A stretch of DNA of 64,000 nucleotides, taken from NCBI GenBank assembly GCA_963853835.1, contig OY970830.1, positions 41,335,466-41,399,465 on the forward strand, in the 5' to 3' direction. Shown in pieces: positions 34,155 through 51,160 of this stretch (position 1 is the stretch's first letter; every line of letters begins with the position of its first letter). The notes below the pieces were generated by a model. That model searched no databases. It worked only from the letters and a program-made list of their open reading frames with translations, and was not told the origin of the DNA. A program made the position numbers and the translations under genes. Source of the stretch: Calendula officinalis. Taxonomy: Eukaryota > Streptophyta > Magnoliopsida > Asterales > Asteraceae.

Positions 34155-36264
34155 TGTAACACCTCAATTTTTAGAACACTTTTTAAATCATATTTTTGAG
34201 TAAAAATATTACAAGTCCAATATTCCCAAAATACGGTTTAACAAAAAAAACTTAAAACATTTATCAGAGTTATAAAATCCGGTGTTACAAAGATAATATC
34301 ATAACCATAGGATAAACGGGATCTACCTACGAGCTCCCGAGCTAATCAACACTAGGTCACTTCTATTGCGACCCTTTAATCCATCGATCTCGAACCTGAG
34401 TACATAGCTAAAAACAAAGTAATACGTGAGACAAAATAGTCTCGTGAGATACATGGGTTTTCGACCCATTCTCAAATATAATATAAGTTATTACTATTCA
34501 TTTCTTTTCTTTAATCACTTATTAATTATTATCTTATATTCTTACCGCTTATTCGTATCTACTAGTAAGCTAACCGTAAGCTTACCCATCACGTAGTCAC
34601 ATACTTGTAAGCTATCCATAGCTTACTAAATCTTTATCACATACGCTACGGACCTCTCCGTAGCAAACTCCCCCGATGTGGGTTAACTAGGTAAACTCCC
34701 CCGTTTCCGGGTTAACTGAAACTCCCCCGTTTCCGGGTTAACTATTTCTCGACAGTCTACTCTTGTGCAGGGTGGTACCTCCCCAAGTAGGTGTCACTAA
34801 CTCCCCCAACTGTGTGGGTTAACTATGATCATGATCCTTTTCTCAACACATAATGAAATCATCAAATACGGGTCTATGCCCAAATAATACATACTCAAAC
34901 ATAATTTAGAATACATATATTCTAATCATCATATTATTCTCATTTCTTATTCAATTTCAATATTGACTTTACCAAGTCCTTTATTAAGTAAAACATGTTT
35001 ATCATTTATCAAAATCACATACTTTAACTTCTCTTTGACTAGAATACAAATCTAATTCTAGTCACTTTATAATTATTTCTCCTAGCAATTCAATCACTAC
35101 TCTTGTTAGTATAATATACTAATCAATACTTGATACTTGAAAGTCATTGTTATTAGCTTAATTAACGCATATCATTAATAAGCCACATATCATACTAATA
35201 AAGAACTATTAATTACTTTTCATTATCATAATCTCTTTCAAAAGTCATTAGTCATCTAGACATACTTAAATGGTCTATTACTTGCATTCTCTTATCCTTT
35301 TAATCATATCTTTATTAGAGATATTTATTAATAAAGACTCATAAACATCATAGTTTTCAAAATCATTTGTTATGTACTCAGTAAAAGTCTCATGTACTCA
35401 CCTTAGCCAAGCTAACTCCAAATCGTGTCTAATAACACGAATCCTTGCTTTCCAACTTGTGAAATGTCACCAAACTCTAGGTCTTCTTGACCTACCATCA
35501 ATATCATCACAATAACTAGTTATTATCCATAACTAATCACTAATCAATCCATATTCACATTCCTAACCACCAAGTTCATCCAACTTGGTGAAATCTCAAA
35601 CCCTAGTTCAAGATTTCCATCAATAAACCCAAATCAAACTTGTACACATCGATTACAAGCTTACAATGAGTGTTCTACACCCGTGATTAGTCATCTTCCC
35701 CAAAGATGACATGGTTGGTTCCCCAAACCACCATTTTTACCCATACAAAGCTCACAATCAAGGTAGATAAGCAAGACAATCAAGAATACTTACCCTTGAT
35801 GTTTCAATCCTTCAAGATGGTGAAGATCTGAGCTAGGAATCACCAAAATCGCCACTTCTCTCTCTAAAATCGGCTGCAAGTGTTTTGGGAGTGAAAATGA
35901 GTAAACCCTAGCCTTTTCCCGTTTTATTCAGCTCGTCCATAGTTCGCGATCGCGAACACAACTTCGCGTCGCGAAGTTCCCGTGTTGTGAGCCTTCGCGT
36001 TCGTTAACTGGTCGGGAACTCTTCACGTCCGATCACCAAATTCCCTGCCTCGACTTCACGATCGCTAACCGAAGTTCGCGTCGCGAACTCCTCAGGTAGT
36101 CCAGGCTGCACTTTTTCATCTTTATCTCAACCCGGTTTCGCCCATAACTTCCTCGTACGATGTCCAAATGACACGAAACTAATTCCTACGTTCTTTAAAT
36201 GATTTATCCTTGTTTATCATATTTTTTACATAATTTATTTAATACAAAATTTCGGGTCATTACA
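34155..36264 (-). repeat. 5' LTR of element 2
   Basis: 2110 bp, nearly identical to 28571-30706 except for one fewer CTCCCCCG unit and scattered changes. It ends GGGTCATTACA against GGGTCGTTACA in the other. It supplies the promoter, with TATA-like AATAAAACGG near 35921 and the CpG-rich palindromes at about 35945-36090. Confidence 0.93.
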
Positions 36265-36269
36265 ATCGG

Positions 36270-37131
36270 CTTCCTTGTTCTTGGTTCGTGGCACCTGAGT
36301 AATTTTAACTTCTTCAAATGTGGCCATCACTTCCTTCACCTTTTTCAGGTACTTCTTCATGTGGGCTTCTTTGGCTTCATACGTTCTGTTAACTTGGTTA
36401 ACAACCAACAAAGAACCCATGAAGACTTCTAGGCTTTTGATCTTCATGAAACCTGCGAGCCCCAAACCTGCTAATAATGCTTCGTATTCTGATTCGTTGT
36501 TTGAGAATTTGAAATCGAAACGCAGGGCATAGGTTATTTTCACTTCATTCGGGCCCGCTATAACGATTCCGGCTCCATACCCATCCGCTCCTGCCGCACC
36601 ATCCGTATGCATCCTCAGGAGTCCCTTATCGGGAACATAGCCACCTTCCATACCCTTCGCGCACTTTTCTTCTATAGTTAGCATGACCTCCTCATTGGGC
36701 ATATCTACTAAAAAGTCGGCTAGAGCTTGACCCTTGATGCTCGGCCTTGGTCTAAAAGCTATATCATGTTCCCCCAGTTCTATCGCCCAGTTTGTCAACC
36801 TTCCGGAGGGCTGGTGCAAGATGTTCTTAATCGGCTGATTGGTTAGGACCGTAACACTATGTGCTTGTAAATATCTCTTCAGTCACCTTACCGAATATAT
36901 CAATGCCAACACAAGCTTCTCAATTATAGCGTAGTTAAGCCCCGCCCCCTGCAATGCCCTGCTTATGAAATACACAGGTATCTGCTTCTTTTCCCTTTCT
37001 GCGATGAGGAATGAGCTTATTGCCTCTCCATTTGTGGATAAATACATCACCAGGGGTTCGCCCACGACCGGACTTGCCATGGTGGGAAGCGTATGAAGAT
37101 GCTGCTTCAATTTTACGACGGCTTCTTCATG
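36270..37131 (-). pseudogene. Tat RT-RNase H connection and archaeal-like RNase H
   Basis: The first RNase H has PLVMYLSTNGEAISSFLI and QIPVYFISRALQGAG, with one TGA inside (SVR-stop-LKRYLQ). It is followed by the Tat-type linker RLTNWAIELGEHDI and a second RNase H with HTDGAAGADGYGAGIVI (first Asp) and NNESEYEALLAGLGLAG (Glu). Where relatives have the third catalytic Asp (DSQLVV-like), this copy reads FMGSLLVVNQV, so the residue is Gly. The dual RNase H marks the Tat lineage. The left edge is the insertion point of element 2 (KEAD). The right edge is the palindromic LTR junction at 37132. Confidence 0.88.
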
Positions 37132-37327
37132 AAGGATTTATGTGCACAGTTAGTCAACCTATGATGATACATCCATGCCTACGAAACACTTAAGGGTCAC
37201 ACCGGTGAGTGCATTTAATCTTGCATATCTTTCTCGTATTACATGCACTCACCGGTGTGACCCTTAAGTGTTTCGTAGGCATGGATGTATCACCATAGGT
37301 TGACTAACTGTGCACATAATTCCAACA
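37132..37327. repeat. Head-to-head palindrome of two copia LTR ends
   Basis: 37132-37213 is the first 80 or so bases of a TGAAGG-family LTR in plus orientation. 37216-37327 is the start of a TGTTGG-family LTR in minus orientation. The two arms pair over roughly 76 bp (ATTTATGTGCACAGTTAGTC... against its complement) around a 30-35 nt centre. No target duplication matches the far end at 51161. Confidence 0.9.
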
Positions 37328-39668
37328 GACTCCCACTTGTGCAAGTTCGTAACCTTAGCTTGATGACACGAGCTACAGTGGCCCTCTAGTTAGGCATGTA
37401 GGTCACCAACCCCATAGAAACAGCTTTGTAACCCAGGTATAGTTTTTGAAAAACTCTTTTAATAGCGTTGCCTAGTAAAGAACACTCCGTGTTTACTTCT
37501 TGGGTAACGTGTTAGGTTCATCCCTTGCAGCACGATGTTTGTGATAACGAATACGAGCATGGTATAAATTATCAACTCCTGTACTCGAAATCATTTCTTT
37601 ACCTCTTGATTTAAAACTGTGTGATAACGACAAAGAACAGATCAGTTCGTTGAGCACGACCGTGCATTTTCAGTTTATCATCATGTCAAGGGACCCATAA
37701 ATATCTCTCCTAAAAAGGAGGTGCAATTACCATCTTGTTATATTTCGATTCAAAATACAACTTCCTCTGCATCCAGTAAAGCCTCGTATGACAACCATAT
37801 TTCAGGCTTGTCTAAGATGAACCAAAGTACATTAGTCATTGTATCCCAAACCAAATACATCAGGCTTAAGGACAATCCTAGTGAATAATACTTTTGAACT
37901 TTTCAACCACAAAGTATTAACACGGTGGTCAATCCAACATTCGTCGAGCTCCAATAGAATATCACCGATATTTGGTTTACACAAAAACCGTATAGCTATC
38001 TTCGTAGCACTTTGAATCTACCACCAAATACCGCGATGACGTTAACGTCCCATCAAGGTTCCCACCAAGACGAGTAGTCACGGATTATATCTTTTGAATA
38101 AAGTAACTTTTATTCATGGATCTTTTAAAACATACAAAGTCTGAATAATAATGATGCTAACTCATGTATTATTCCTCACTGGACATAGATACAGAATTAT
38201 TACTGGATCATTACTTATTCCTTTTGTTCGTGTTGATTTACTTAATGACTTTTACAACCTTAATTGTAACTTTATCACTAAACTAGTCATTTCTATTAAA
38301 CTAAAGACATAAGACAAGTATTCTAAAAATATTATTTCTTTTGCCTTTGCTAGATTTTGTTCTTGCAACATTCTAGAACATATTCTAGTCTTGCCTTTTA
38401 TGCAATTCGGTAAACATATGAGGATTGGAAAGTAACTCCTTAGTTTCTTGAATTCATAAAATTCGCCTTGTAACTAAAGCCTCTTTTAGTTACTTGATTT
38501 GTAGATATATCATTACTAGTTAAAGAAATTTCCTTAAATGATTAACTTATTCACTGGAGTGTGAATATCCTATTAGATTTGCAATAATTAATCACAAGAC
38601 TTGTGACCACGCTATTAGGCTTGCAATAATCTAATCAACGATCATTTATCATTTCTCTTAACTCTTTGGCTAACGACTTGGTAATATCTTGTTGGTAATA
38701 TCTTACTAACTTACTTAATTCATTAGATTTGCGTTTAATGATCACTGTATCTAACAAGTATAAAACACTTGAGATGATACTTTCAATTCTTAAATACTTT
38801 AGTATCATTTTAAGAATTTTATTTAATGCCAAAGTCATTTCTTGGATTTCATAAATATCCAACATTCCTATTAGGGAATTATGACTTGATTAAATACTGT
38901 ATTTATTACAAGTATGAAACACTTGAATTAATACCTTTAGTTCTTAAATACTTTAATATAGTTTGACCCTTTTAAGAGTTTATTTAATGCCTAAGTCATT
39001 CTTTGGATTTTGCGAATATCCAATATTCCTATTAGGGAATTATGACTTCATTAAATTCCTTTATCACAAGTATGAAACACTTGTAATAATACTCTTAAAG
39101 TCTATCTTGATTATATCCAATATAATCATACTATATTAATACTAATGCTTTAAAACGTTCTATCATAAGTAATTTATTACTTAAGATGTTTTAACTAAGT
39201 TCAATAAACTTTGAACTTGATCATTCCATAAAACTCTTAAGTACTTGTATTAGAAAAACTTTCTAATTTCTAGTGTCTAAGTAATTGAGCTTTCAAGATA
39301 TTATTATTCATTCAACAATCAAACAAATATAAATCACGAGATTATCAATAAATCAAAACTTGACTTACAATCTAGTCATAAAACTTGACTAGTGTAATTA
39401 TCACACATGCACACATTATAATTCAACAATGGATTCATAATTTAGTAAAACCAAAAACGAGTTTTAACATAAAAAATTTGTCTTAACAAAATAAAATTGT
39501 TTTCAATGAATCCAAAATAAAAATACTGAATTATAAAATCAACTTGGTGTTTGTGGGATTATGACTATCTCATGCAGGCCATCTTCACTTTCCATCATCA
39601 CTTGCAATAAAGGACTGCAAAAGTTGAGTTACTCGTAATAAACTTTACAAGTGTCTTGAAGTGAATAT
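37328..39668 (-). other. Noncoding segment downstream of gag in the pol-less copia element
   Basis: Read on the minus strand this lies between gag and the 3' LTR, where pol would be. I see no RT, integrase or protease motif. Around 38850-39080 two related blocks occur (AAATACTTTAGTATCATTTT and TTCCTATTAGGGAATTATGAC, repeated about 130 bp apart). The stretch beside the LTR (37328-38100) is more complex in sequence but has no frame. Confidence 0.6.
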
Positions 39669-40377
39669 CTAAAAGTTGGTCAAGTCAACTGAGGAGCTTG
39701 CATTGCCTCCTACCCTTTGACCCTTGCCACAACCAAGACACCGTTTCTCGATCCTTGCCTTGTTTGGCTTCACCTTCTTGACCTTTTGTTTGACTCCATT
39801 ACCCTTGGACACGTCTTGGCTGAGATCGGTTTTACCCTTTCCCTTTCCACTGCGCCTCTTTCTCTTTTCACTACCATCATCAGTTACTATGAGATCATTC
39901 TTAAACTTGGTCACCCAAACTCAACTCATTAGTCTTGAGCATGGAATGTAGCTCATCAATGGATTACTCCATGTTATGCATGTTGTAGTTGACTACATAA
40001 GGCTTATAATCATCTGACAACGAGTTGAGTATCATTTATGTTGCTAACTGCAACGGTACTGGGTGTCATAGTCTTTTTAAGACGATCCATGTGCTCTTTC
40101 ATTTTCATGACGTGAGCACTTACTGATGATCCCTTAACCATCTTGCAAGAGTTGAACATTCTACAAGCGTAATATGCTTGTCCTGGTTCATTTCTAGCAT
40201 TCGTGGCAAGGTCAATTAGTATTGCTCTTTCTAGGACATTTCTTTTCTCTCATGCCTATGCATAATACGAAGATCACGCTTCCAATTGAGAAATTTTGAC
40301 CTAGTCAATTTGTCCTTTCCTTGAAACAAGCGTAGTGAGAGATTATTGGTACGTGTCGTGTTGGTTGTTGCTGCCGT
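39669..40377 (-). pseudogene. Degenerate copia gag
   Basis: Aligns by eye with the gag starting at 63693. The start codon is ACG here (40375-40377) instead of ATG, followed by the same GCAGCAACAACC. Recognisable early text is NNLSLR-like and LTRSKFLNWKRDL-like, but stops and shifts follow. The C-terminal part (39669-39914) is basic and ends KRCLGCGKGQRVGG, a single half zinc motif. It makes no full protein. In the family, gag packages RNA and UBN2-type gag is usual for plant copia elements. Confidence 0.75.
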
Positions 40378-44061
<3,684 letters not shown>

Positions 44062-45972
44062 ACTATCAACCCTTAAAAGGATTCCGTCCTCGGAATCAAC
44101 TCAACGATTTCCAATCCCCATTCCGCTTCCATTGTCTCGCATTTATTATAACCAACTTTTCCAATTATGATTCGATAATAATTATACATTTAAAAGCCCA
44201 CTTGAGCCCGATATGCTCAAACAGGTCAAAATCAATTTTTAAAACCTTAACACCCAAACGGGTCAAAGTCGCATCCTTCGACTATAAACCCTTCCTTTAA
44301 TCAATTAACCATTCTCATATACATATAAACGATAGATTATGTTCTTATCATTGACAAACCATTCTAAGCGAAAGTCAAAACCTAATTTTGACCTTAAGTC
44401 AATAATCCACTAGTTGACAAATCTTGACTTATGAATAAAGTCAAACTTACTTTGCAAAATCCACATATTCTTTATTACCGAGACATCACTTCCCAAGCTT
44501 TTCCCTCCCAATTCCGATATCTATATTTCCTTTCTCAGTTGTTTCTCTTTTCCTCGATTTCAATTTTCACAATCGATTTAGCAATTTCCATTTAAAGCAA
44601 TATCAATCTCTATTACTTTTTAACTTTCATTCGATTACTCATACCACTTATAATTTCCTTCAAACGTCCTTATACCATACTTGTAATTCCCGATTACCGG
44701 CCTTAGAGCCTCAATCACATCCAATTGTGGCCTAACCACTCATCATACGACTTTCACCACTCACCGGCTACTAATAATTCCTTGTTTTCTAAAAGCATCC
44801 ATTTTTATAATCCAATAACTTGTAGGGATTCCTTACACATACATATACATAAACACAACCCGTGTTTTCAACCCAAAGTTCTCACTTACCATATAATTAT
44901 AGCAATAACTTAACCATACGGTTCTATATATGCCAGATATAAACATCATAATCCTGATACATCGAATCATACTTTAACTATCTTATCGAGATGATCGGAA
45001 CGCCTCCAATACATCACGATCCATACTGTCACAATGATCGGAAAGCCTCCAATTGATAGTGACTCATCAAATCTCATTAATCGGAAAGCCTCCGATCTAA
45101 CAAGATCCACACAATACCATTCTATCTTGCATACAATTCATGTATGCATCATTCACTTAGCACCATGCTATCATTTTCTTTCATAATTAACCACATTCTT
45201 TATTCGAATTACAATTTTCCACATTTCACATAACATTATCTTCTTAAAATCACATGCCTTCCAAAGGCCATTATTTCCACTTATACACTATACCACACGG
45301 TATACACATATTCACTTCTAGTGCTACCCATTAATCAAATTATTTACCAATCGACCTTTACTAAAAATGCTTTCTCAACATTAAAATTTTTCCAACCTTT
45401 CCTTTACCACCAATAACCACTAATACTTTAATTATCCATACATTACCGATTCACCCGGTTTTTATGAGTCAACCCATTGACTCCAATCAATAACTGAAAC
45501 ATAAACTATCATACTTCTTCTATAAACTTTTACTAATAATAAATTATTCACCCTTGACATCGCATACGTCAACCCTGACATAAACCCTTGCATTACTCAT
45601 CCGGATTCCCACCGAACACTAAAGTTCCATTTTATTTTATTTTATTTTTTTGTTTTTTAAATCATCATTTCTATAGCTTTCCATTCACACTTTACAGTTC
45701 TTACCAAAACTTAGTACTTCATTGTACTACTATCCTTTCCTTGAGCACATTTTCTATTCTCGTGATTCGCCTTTCAATTTTCCATGATAACATAATCCTT
45801 TCTACCCTTACTTCCCGCGACATACCGGTCGCCAACCCATTCAGATATACACATATAATAACCCAGGGAGATTATCCCCCACACTCATATTCACATTTAC
45901 GATCCATTATAATTTATTTTTCACACACAATTCATATAAGCACCAAATTGTGCACAGATAAGCAAACGAATC
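44062..45972 (-). other. Noncoding filler replacing pol in element 3
   Basis: Similar in order and sequence to 30707-32904, including the triple ATCGGAAAGCCTCC-type motif (about 44996, 45038 and 45082) and the TACCACACGGTATAC block (about 45291). No coding frame. Confidence 0.75.
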
Positions 45973-47069
45973 CTAATCATATACCAATAATTTCATAAAT
46001 GAATTACCTGAAGCGGCTCCATAAGCTTCCTTTACCCGATTCCTATTGGTGGTTGATGCTGATGTGTCGGTCCTTTTCCTCGGGCACACACTACTATAGT
46101 GTCCCACCCCGTGACAAGTGTAGCATTCCACTTCGTCGAGGTTCCTTACTTTACAATCTTTTGTTCGGTGCCCTACTCGTCCACACTTGAAGCATATAGC
46201 CGTATTTGCTTTGCATTATCCATGGTGATTCTTTCCACAACTTTGACAACTTCCCACACTACCTTTCTTTGACGAACTCGATCTCAATCTTTCTTTCTTT
46301 ACTGATCCCAAGCTACTATCGAGCTTCTTCTTTTCCCCTCCTGATGCCGACTCTTGTGCCTTTCGACGAAGCACCCTTTCAACACCTCGAGCGGTACAAA
46401 TGGCCTCATCTAACGTGGCTGCTCGTTTGACTTCCAATTCAAACTCTGATGGTAGCCCATTTGCATATCGAACCACTTTCGAACGTTCAGTCAGATAAGC
46501 CTTGATTACAGTTGGAAGTAATCCCGTAAACTTTTTGGTGTATTCCTCCACCGACATATTACCTTTCTTTATGAACATGAACTCTTCTTGCAACTCTTCT
46601 AGATCTCTCTCGAGACAAAACTTTTCCTTCAATCTACTCGTGAACTCCTTCCACGACATCTTGTACAACACTTTCCTACCCAAAGTCTCATACATGGTAT
46701 CCCACCATGTCAACGCCTCATCCTTTAACTGTCGGGATGCATAAGTGACCATATCTTTCTTCAAACACTTGCTACTTTCTAGCACTTGCTCAGTTTCCCG
46801 AATCCAACGCATCGTGACCTTCGGTATCGAACTTCCATAATACGCACCGGGGTTGCACGTCATGAATGTCTTGTATGTACATCCCTCCCTTTCTTCCGAC
46901 TCCGAATCATCACCCTCTTCGGTCAATGACTTCTCAGTACGGGTCTTGTTACCGGGGTTTGGTTTGCATCAAAACCGGAACCCTCTCCATTATTACCGGG
47001 ATGAGTCGGGATTCGATTTGAATCCGTCTCATGATCTCGTGGAACTTCTCCACCTCTTGGGTTCACCAT
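45973..47069 (-). pseudogene. Broken gag of element 3
   Basis: Starts MVNPRGGEVPRDHETDSN at 47069. About 50 codons present in element 2 (IQKLFTQIREVVNEDVNRIV region) are missing near 46945, which also shifts the frame. The main part (46216-46926) holds the complete gag domain: YYGSSIPKVTMRWIRETEQV, LTWWDTMYETLGRK, KKGNMSVEEYTKKFTGLLP and RAATLDEAICTARGVER. After CQSCGKNHHG a stop replaces the usual Glu codon, and the same frame continues with CFKCGRVGHRTKDC and CYTCHGVGHYSSVC to a stop at 45973. It retains the segment that is deleted in element 2. Confidence 0.88.
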
Positions 47070-47290
47070 TTGCTATATATTAAACCATTATAACTCAAAA
47101 GATTGACTCAAAAGTCAATTATAACCCAATTAGCCCAAAACATTATCTTTCTTCTTCGGGATCGACCCTATTATACTCATACTTTTACGGTCTCAAAAGA
47201 TCAAACATGGACATCCTATGGAAACATACGATCCTACTAGCATAGCTTAAGACTAGGGAGGTCAAACCTACCTAATTCACTTAAACTATA

Positions 47291-47302
47291 GCTCTAATAC
47301 CA
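47291..47302 (-). other. Met-tRNA primer-binding site of element 3
   Basis: Minus strand TGGTATTAGAGC, one mismatch from the TGGTATCAGAGC of elements 1 and 2, three bases from the 5' LTR. Confidence 0.85.
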
Positions 47303-47305
47303 AGT

Positions 47306-49428
47306 TGTAACACCTCATTTTTTAAAACATCATTAATATCATATTTTTGAATAAAAATATTACAAGATCCAATATCCCAAAATACGGTTTAACAAAAACC
47401 TTTAAAAAGTTTATCAGAGTTTAAAACCGGTGTTACAAAACAATATCATAACCATAGGATAAACGGGATCTACCTACGAGCTCCCGAGCTGATCAACACT
47501 AGGACACTTCTAACGAGACCTTCTGATCCTTCGATCCTGAACCTGAGTACATAGCCAAAAACAAAGTAGTACGTGAGATAAAATAGTCTCGTGAGATACA
47601 TGGGTTTTCGACCCATTCTCAATAAAACTTATAAACAATATTTAAAACATTATACATACTTACATTTATCAACTTTATTAACTCGTATATCATCTTCTAT
47701 TTATTTAATCGTATAAACTAATAAACTTACTATAAGCTTACTCATCAATTAATCACTTATTGCAAGCTATCTCCAAGCTCACACATTTCTTTATCACATA
47801 TGCAACGGACCTCTCCGAAGCCAACTCTCCCGATATGGGATGTCATAGGTAAACTATCAAGGTAATTGGGAACCCCCATCATACCAAGATTCATAAGCTC
47901 TCCCCGTTTACGGGTCGTCATGCTCACCCAACACTGGGTGTCGTAAACTTGACATTCTACTCTTTGCGCAGGGAGGTACCACCCCAAGTAGACGTCTCAT
48001 GCTCCCCCATTTCTGGGAGGTCTTATTCCGGATATCTCATTCATCACTTATGAGCCTCAGCTCCATTCATCACATTCATCATTAACTAGAATACATCTAT
48101 TCTAGCTATCATATCATTCTTAATATTTTATCATTCTCATTACTGACTTTACCAAGTCCTTTAATAAATAAAACATATTTATTATTTATCAAAATCATAT
48201 TACTTTAACTTTTCTTTGACTAGAATACATATCTAATACTAGTCACTTTATACTTATTCTCTTAACAATTCGATCATTACTTTTATTAGTATAATTCACT
48301 AATCAATACTCGATACTTAAAGTCATTGTTACTACCTTTACTAATACATGTCATTAATAACCAAATATCATAATTTCTTAATCATATTCCGTATTCATAC
48401 ATCTTATTAATAAAGAATCATTAATCAATTTTCATTATCATAATCTCTTTCGAAATCGTCAATCATTATAGACATACTTAACTAGCCTATTATTCACATT
48501 TTCTTATCTTTTCAATCATATCTTTATCAAAAACATTTATTAATTAAGACTCATAAAACATCATGGTTTTCAAAAATCATTTGCTATGTACCCAGTTTAA
48601 AAGTCACATGTACTCACCTTAGCCAAGCTCAATCCTCTTGTGCTTATTAAACCAAATCTTCACTTCCCAATACTTGTGAACTCCAAGTCTTTCAACAATG
48701 TCCTAATCATGAAACCACACAAGGTTTTACATCAAACATCACCATTGACTACATATTATACTACTAGTTAACCACTAGTATCATTTTCTCCAATTTCTAC
48801 CAAACCCTAATTTCATAAATCTCAATATCATCATAAATCCATGTTATGAACATGTTTTCCTTGTCAAATTGTTGTAGATCTAAGTTATATAACTTCAATT
48901 TCATCATCCATGACAAACCCTCCAACTAGGGTTTGCATATTTCACCCAAAAACACCATCTATAACAAATAGGAGTAGAGATTTACCTTTTATCTTCAACA
49001 AGGAAGCACAATCACCAGATTTGGAGTGCAAAATCAGCTCCAAACACCCTTTTCCACTCAAAATGTGTATAAACTTTCTAGAGAGAGAGTGAGGGGTGAA
49101 GAATAGGTGAAAACCCTAGATTTTCACGTTTTTATGCAGATCTGACCAATTTCGCGCCGCTATCCAAAGATAGCGCCGCTATCTCTGTCCCGCGCTAAGT
49201 CGCGCCGCTCTTTCGAGTTTCTGTCTGATTCAGCCAAAATCGCGCCGCTATCTAAAGATAGAGTTGTCAAATTTGACATTTTCCCAAGTTTTGACCCGAT
49301 TTCGTCCGTAACTTTCTCACACGATGTCCAAATGACACGAAACCAATTTCCACGTGTTTTAAATGACTTATCCTTATTTATCATATTTTTTTAATAATTT
49401 ATTTGATTTAAAATTTCGGGTCGTTACA
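47306..49428 (-). repeat. 5' LTR of element 3
   Basis: 2123 bp, TGTAACACCTC to GGGTCGTTACA. Compared with 41906-44061 it lacks part of the GCGCCGCTATC palindrome block (49150-49265 is shorter), so the two LTRs differ most in that block. Confidence 0.9.
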
Positions 49429-49433
49429 ATATA

Positions 49434-50332
49434 TATAATTTATTTCTTTAAAAACTTATAACATTCTTAATAAGAATATTACACCTAATTTGTACGTTTG
49501 TATTTTAACTTAGACTAATTAAAATACGTACAAACTATTTTAACTTTTAAAATCACTTTTAAATAATTTGAAAATTCCGAAATTATATATAATATAATAT
49601 AAATACATCTTGTTAATTTTTAGACTTTAAAATTAACACTTCTCTTTTATCCTTAATTAAATTTAATTAATTAAACCCTTATCTTGTTCTTGATCAATTA
49701 AAACCTAGTTTTAATTTTCTTGATCAATAACATCTCTTAGTTATAGATTAATCATAATTTATCATATTCAAACAATTATAAACTTTGTTTAAATTCTAGG
49801 ATAGATTATGACTCTAATAGATTTATTTAAACTTATTAATTTAAACCTTGTAGACAATAAAACTTTGTCTAGATTTCTAGGTATAAAGAACTTATTTTAA
49901 TAAACCTACTAAAACAATAATTAAACCTATTAAACATAAACTTGTTTAATTATACTAGGTTTAGATTATGTTCTTGATTAATCCTATTAACCAATTAAAC
50001 TAAACTAGTTTAATGTTCTTGGTCCTAGGTTAATTCCAGGGTTTCACAAATTTCCTTAATCCTAAGAAACTTTTCCACCAATTAAACTAAACTAGTTTAA
50101 CATACTTGGTCCTAGGGTTCCTTCTAGATCTCGAAATTACTAGGGTTTAGAATCTTTATGACCAATTAAACTAAACGGTTTAACATTCTTGGTCTAGGGT
50201 TCTTTACCCCTCTTCGAAATCTACAAAGAAGAAAAAGAAGAAGGAACAAAAAATAAAAAAACTTGGAAATTTAAACAAACAAAAAAACTTTGTTATTCTT
50301 GTTTAGATTTCTAAACCAACGCTCTGATGCCA
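49434..50332 (-). other. Copia leader, LTR-proximal part, and primer site
   Basis: Primer site TGGCATCAGAGC (minus, 50321-50332), one change from TGGTATCAGAGC. The leader has repeated AATTAAACTAAACTAGTTTA and CTTGGTCCTAGG phrases (49995-50215), matching the repeats at 61242-61690 of the plus-strand element. Confidence 0.85.
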
Positions 50333-50333
50333 C

Positions 50334-51160
50334 TGAAGGGTTTCATTGTAACTGATTGACCATTTGGGTCAACCTCCTAGTATACTTGGTTCGAACCATA
50401 CTGACAAGAACATGAACTTGTTCTTGCCGGTTAAACCAACTAGCTAGTTTAATCCCTAAAATCGGAACTGGGATTAAACTTAATCCTTAAACCCTAAAGG
50501 ATTGGAGATGTTGGAAATCTAAACTAGATTAACAAGAAAAGAAGCTTGTACGAAAAACTCGAACACACACACCTTGTGTGTGTTCGTCGAACACCAACCA
50601 AGAACCCTAGGGTTCTTGGTTGTTCGAATTCGAACAGGAGAAGAAGGGGAAAAAGGGTTTTCCAAATCATACCTTAATCTTGCTTAAGTAAGTCTACTGA
50701 TGATGAACACGACGAGAGATCCTCTAGTTGATCACTTGCAATGATCCTTGTTCTTCAAGACTTGAAGAACACGAAGAACGAACGAAGAATAATATTATCC
50801 AATTACCAATTAATTATATGATAAACTTTATATATATTAGACAATAATATTATCCAATTACCATATGATTTAATTGCTTTAAATAATATTATGGATAATC
50901 TATAATTAACACATTGCATATTTACTCAACTAGTAAATGTACAAATACGTGTATTAATTAGTTACTTAAACTAATCTAGTAATAAGTTGAAATTAAGTTA
51001 ATACTTAACTGATTCATAAATGACTATTATAAATCATTCCTCTTCGTATATCATTGCATATCTTTCTCGTATTACATGCACTCACCAATGTGACCCTTAA
51101 GTGGTTCGTAGGCATGGATGTATCATCATAGGTTGACTAACTGTGCACATAATTCCAACA
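50334..51160 (-). repeat. 5' LTR of the pol-less copia element, promoter deleted
   Basis: TGAAGGGTTTCATTG to AATTCCAACA on the plus strand, 827 bp against about 1135 for its relatives. The missing part lies at about 50795 (AACGAAGAA joins TAATATTATCC) and includes the TATA region. The donor-like AAG|GTATGA is kept (about 50670). Confidence 0.9.

Larger units (their letters stand above)
28571..36264 (-). mobile_element. Gag-only non-autonomous gypsy element (element 2)
   Basis: 7.7 kb with LTRs 28571-30706 and 34155-36264 and the target duplication ATCGG (28566-28570 and 36265-36269). It lies inside Tat pol, between the RNase H end (PRTKNKEAD) and the integrase. It has a Met primer site, a gag frame and no pol; 2.2 kb of noncoding DNA takes the place of pol. 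Elements with LTRs and gag but no pol are known in plants (TR-GAG type). The gag is clearly related to that of element 1, so such a Tekay-like element could supply the enzymes. The LTRs are almost identical, so the insertion is young. Confidence 0.93.

Noticed and set aside
38635..38865. 76-codon minus frame in the copia filler
   Set aside because: Low complexity, no motif, and it lies in repeated AT-rich blocks. No sign of pol.
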